Assembly (NCBI GenBank): GCA_944326735.1
Contig: CALVFC010000060.1
Span: 1-8,085 of the forward strand
From: an uncultured Limosilactobacillus sp.
GTDB taxonomy: Bacteria > Bacillota > Bacilli > Lactobacillales > Lactobacillaceae
Direction: 5' to 3'
Length of the DNA stretch: 8,085 bases
Every line of letters begins with the position of its first letter. Position 1 is the first letter of the stretch. This document shows, piece by piece, positions 6,254-8,085 of this stretch. The notes beneath the pieces are model-generated. The model had not been told where the DNA came from and did not search any database. It saw nothing but the letters and a program-made list of their open reading frames with translations. Both the position numbers and the translations under genes were made by a program.

Positions 6254-7465
6254 TTATCCCTCTTTTGTAATTTCTTGTGCCCTCGAAATTAGCTGGTCAG
6301 TTTGGTTAGGCAATTGCCCACTGACGACTGATTTCGTTAATTGATAAATAACTTTTCCTAATAGTGGACCCGGCTTAATGCCGGCTTCCTTGATTAATTG
6401 ACCACCATTTACGGCAAGTTGTTTAGCCGATTTTATTGGCAACTGTTCATATTGTTGTCGTAACTGTTGTTCTGGAATATTCCAACCAAATACCTTTGCC
6501 ACTGCATTTGCATCTAAAAGACCTTGTAAACCCGTGTTGAAGATCAGCAGATTATTAAGGTTACCTGTGCGGATTGCCTGAATAGCGGGCACTGTTTTCT
6601 GGACAGCTTTAATCAGGTCGTTGGACGTCTTCCATGATTTGAGGAAGGTCGTGATTTCTTGTCGTGACAAGGATAACTGCCAAGCCATCAATGACCATAC
6701 CTGAGTATCTGAGGAAAGCTGCCATTTTGTGAGTGGTAATAGTGTTGTTAGCCTAGCTCGTTGGTTGTCTAAACCTGGACAATACCGGTAAAGACCTGTC
6801 TCCAAGAATTTGGCTAAGCCCGCTGTGGGATTTTGTCCCATCAGCATCTTTTCAAATTCAACCCGGATCCGTTCGACGGCAATTTTAGACAGTAAGGGGG
6901 CATTATCTTTAATCCCCTTCTCTGTTGCATTGTCAATATTAAAGTCTAATTTACTAGCGAACCGGACCGCCCGCATCATTCTTAAAGCATCTTCATGAAA
7001 ACGTTCTTCCGGCTTACCAACTGCGCGAATCAAATGGTGCTTCAGGTCGGTCAAGCCATCGAATAGGTCAATGACTTCACCATTTTCCTTTAAGGCTAAA
7101 GCGTTAATAGTAAAGTCACGTCTCTTGAGATCCTCAGCAAGTGAACGCACAAACGTCACATGATCAGGGCGCCGATAATCTTGGTATCCAGATTCGGTCC
7201 GAAACGTGGTCGTTTCATATCCCGTGCCATGGTCGAGAATCATAACGGTTCCATGTTCAATTCCGGTATCGACAGTCCGATTAAAGATTGCCTTAATTTC
7301 ACTGGGATAGGCACTTGTGGCAATATCGATATCATGAATATGATCACCTAAGATCGTATCCCGAACACAGCCACCCACGAAGTAAGCTTCAAAACCTGCC
7401 TGTTCAATCCGCTGAAGGACAGGTCGCGCTGGTTCAAAAATTGCTGGTAAGTTTTTGAGAATCAT
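6254..7465 (-). CDS. cca: CCA-adding tRNA nucleotidyltransferase
   Basis: This 403-residue class II nucleotidyltransferase of the Firmicute type adds or repairs the CCA end of tRNAs from CTP and ATP, without a nucleic acid template. Motif A contains GGCVRD (31-36) followed by HDIDIATSA with the metal-binding Asp45 and Asp47. RRDFTINALA (115-124) is motif B/C. ERFHEDALRMMRAVRFA (154-170) includes the EDxxR base-selecting motif (Glu158, Asp159, Arg162). The rest is the helical neck, body and tail, ending with GGQLIKEAGIKPGPLLGKVI at 354-373. Length and motifs match complete bacterial CCA enzymes. There is no HD domain of the gammaproteobacterial type. The ATG at 7465-7463 follows TAGGAGT with good spacing. 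It is the first gene of an operon with the ABC-F gene, thyA and folA, and has a clear promoter about 35 bp upstream. Confidence 0.97.
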   Translation of the reverse strand: MILKNLPAIFEPARPVLQRIEQAGFEAYFVGGCVRDTILGDHIHDIDIATSAYPSEIKAIFNRTVDTGIEHGTVMILDHGTGYETTTFRTESGYQDYRRPDHVTFVRSLAEDLKRRDFTINALALKENGEVIDLFDGLTDLKHHLIRAVGKPEERFHEDALRMMRAVRFASKLDFNIDNATEKGIKDNAPLLSKIAVERIRVEFEKMLMGQNPTAGLAKFLETGLYRYCPGLDNQRARLTTLLPLTKWQLSSDTQVWSLMAWQLSLSRQEITTFLKSWKTSNDLIKAVQKTVPAIQAIRTGNLNNLLIFNTGLQGLLDANAVAKVFGWNIPEQQLRQQYEQLPIKSAKQLAVNGGQLIKEAGIKPGPLLGKVIYQLTKSVVSGQLPNQTDQLISRAQEITKEG

Positions 7466-7496
7466 CCAATTACTCCTAACCTAAAATACAATCATC

Positions 7497-7521
7497 TACG
7501 ATTATAGCAAATCTAATCGTA
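7497..7521. promoter_or_regulatory. Perfect 8-base inverted repeat over the cca promoter (candidate operator)
   Basis: TACGATTA (7497-7504) and TAATCGTA (7514-7521) are exact reverse complements separated by 9 bases. One arm covers most of the -10 hexamer and the other fills the spacer toward the -35, so a dimer bound here would compete with polymerase. No T-run follows, so it is not a terminator. The motif is not one I recognise. Confidence 0.45.
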
Positions 7522-7530
7522 CAGTGTGAA
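7501..7530 (-). promoter_or_regulatory. Promoter of the cca-ABC-F-thyA-folA operon
   Basis: On the minus strand there is -35 TTCACA (7530-7525, five of six consensus bases), an 18-base spacer and a perfect -10 TATAAT (7506-7501) preceded by TG one base upstream, an extended -10. The expected start of transcription is near 7494, giving a leader of about 30 bases before the cca start codon. No other convincing promoter was seen in the short gaps between the four genes. Confidence 0.8.
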
Positions 7531-7586
7531 CAGATGCTCTTTTGAAAGCACCGCTAGTTGATGAATTTCGTTTTAAATATATTGGT

Positions 7587-7594
7587 GTTATAAT
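7587..7594 (+). promoter_or_regulatory. Extended -10 promoter for the recombinase-family gene
   Basis: A perfect TATAAT at 7589-7594 is preceded by TG at 7586-7587 plus one base, giving an extended -10. No good -35 lies 16-18 bases upstream (TTTCGT is the nearest), which extended -10 promoters tolerate. Transcription would start near 7601, leaving a leader of about 30 bases. It is divergent from the cca promoter, with about 80 bp between the two -10 elements. Confidence 0.55.
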
Positions 7595-7629
7595 TAAGTT
7601 AAAGTAAATTAGTACTTATAAGGTGAAAA

Positions 7630-8085
7630 ATGATGCAATACCCATATCAACAACCATTCCGGACCTTTTTAAATGCCAATCACAAATCCGCAATCACCAT
7701 CGATAATTATGATGCGGCTGTCGCCCAATTTTTTACTTTTTTGGTTGATCAAGGCCGGTCCAGCCAGCTCAGCGACATCACAGAAAATGATGTTCGGGCC
7801 TATCTTGCTGCCCTCCAGGACTACCAAGCCATTACCATCAGCACCTATAACAAATTATTGTCACAGCTCAATTCATACTTCTCATACTTACTAAGCCACC
7901 ACATTACCACTAACTTGCCGACCCTAACCATCCATGGGAAGGCCGTGACCGCAGAATCAGGAATAAATACCAAATGGCTCTACCAACTCGACACCATTTT
8001 AGGCGATGAGCACATTCACTTTTACACCCGGTTAACCCTGCTTTTATGTAGTCGGGGATTCACTGTCCATGAGTTCCTCCAGCCC
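7630..8085 (+). CDS. Tyrosine recombinase (Xer/phage integrase) family protein, N-terminal part; catalytic Arg I apparently missing
   Basis: The reading frame is open for 152 codons from 7630 to the right edge. Residues about 8-95 resemble the SAM-like core-binding domain of tyrosine recombinases: a four-helix pattern with KSAITIDNYDAAVAQFFTFL (19-38), ITENDVRAYLAAL (50-62) and TYNKLLSQLNSYFSYLL (72-88). A linker to about 110 leads into the beginning of the catalytic domain. There LTLLLCSRGFTVHEFL (135-150) aligns with the usual 'GLRxSELL' segment, but the position of the first catalytic arginine is Thr145. The remaining active-site residues lie outside the window. It could be a recombinase-fold protein without strand exchange activity, like streptococcal XerD-like proteins, or a divergent enzyme. 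Two adjacent ATGs (7630 and 7633) follow AAGGTG; the second has slightly more usual spacing. Codon use resembles its neighbours and no attachment site or phage gene is visible. Confidence 0.75.
   Translation, partial: MMQYPYQQPFRTFLNANHKSAITIDNYDAAVAQFFTFLVDQGRSSQLSDITENDVRAYLAALQDYQAITISTYNKLLSQLNSYFSYLLSHHITTNLPTLTIHGKAVTAESGINTKWLYQLDTILGDEHIHFYTRLTLLLCSRGFTVHEFLQP

Noticed and set aside
7544..7557. TGAAAGC-like sequence resembling a CcpA (cre) site upstream of cca
   Set aside because: The central CG and the 3' half of the consensus are not matched, so it does not qualify as a cre site.

Overview
The window looks like ordinary chromosome from a low-to-medium GC Gram-positive bacterium of the Lactobacillaceae. 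The support is strong AAGGAGG-type ribosome binding sites, a thymidylate synthase of the long Lactobacillus casei type placed directly upstream of a dihydrofolate reductase, and the presence of DegV, a YpmR-type SGNH hydrolase and YpmS. A heterofermentative genus such as Limosilactobacillus would fit, but the genus cannot be fixed from this sequence.

Layout. Positions 1-2055 are all minus strand: degV (1213-2055), a terminator-like hairpin (1140-1193), a membrane-anchored SGNH hydrolase (206-1123) and the N-terminal part of a YpmS-family protein cut by the left edge (1-202). A 182 bp divergent spacer (2056-2237) separates degV from a plus-strand hemolysin III/TrhA-type seven-helix membrane protein (2238-2876). 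Its end overlaps tail to tail with the last gene of a second minus-strand operon, read from about 7495 down to 2865: cca (CCA-adding enzyme), an ABC-F ATPase of the Uup/YfmR type, thyA and folA. These four genes are 2, 21 and 12 bp apart, each with its own Shine-Dalgarno sequence, and share a good extended -10 promoter at 7501-7530. A 164 bp divergent spacer (7466-7629) then leads to a plus-strand tyrosine-recombinase-family protein that runs off the right edge.

How the genes fit together. The large operon joins tRNA 3'-end maturation (cca), a translation factor acting on stalled ribosomes (ABC-F) and the thymidylate cycle: ThyA makes dTMP and dihydrofolate, and FolA recycles the dihydrofolate. 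The left block is envelope and lipid related: DegV proteins bind fatty acids, and the hydrolase and YpmS are both anchored with their bulk outside the cytoplasm.

There is no CRISPR array, insertion sequence, RNA gene or defence island. The points most worth a second look are the recombinase-family protein, whose first catalytic arginine appears to be a threonine; two perfect inverted repeats lying on the promoters of cca and degV; and a terminator placed directly against the ribosome binding site of the SGNH hydrolase gene.
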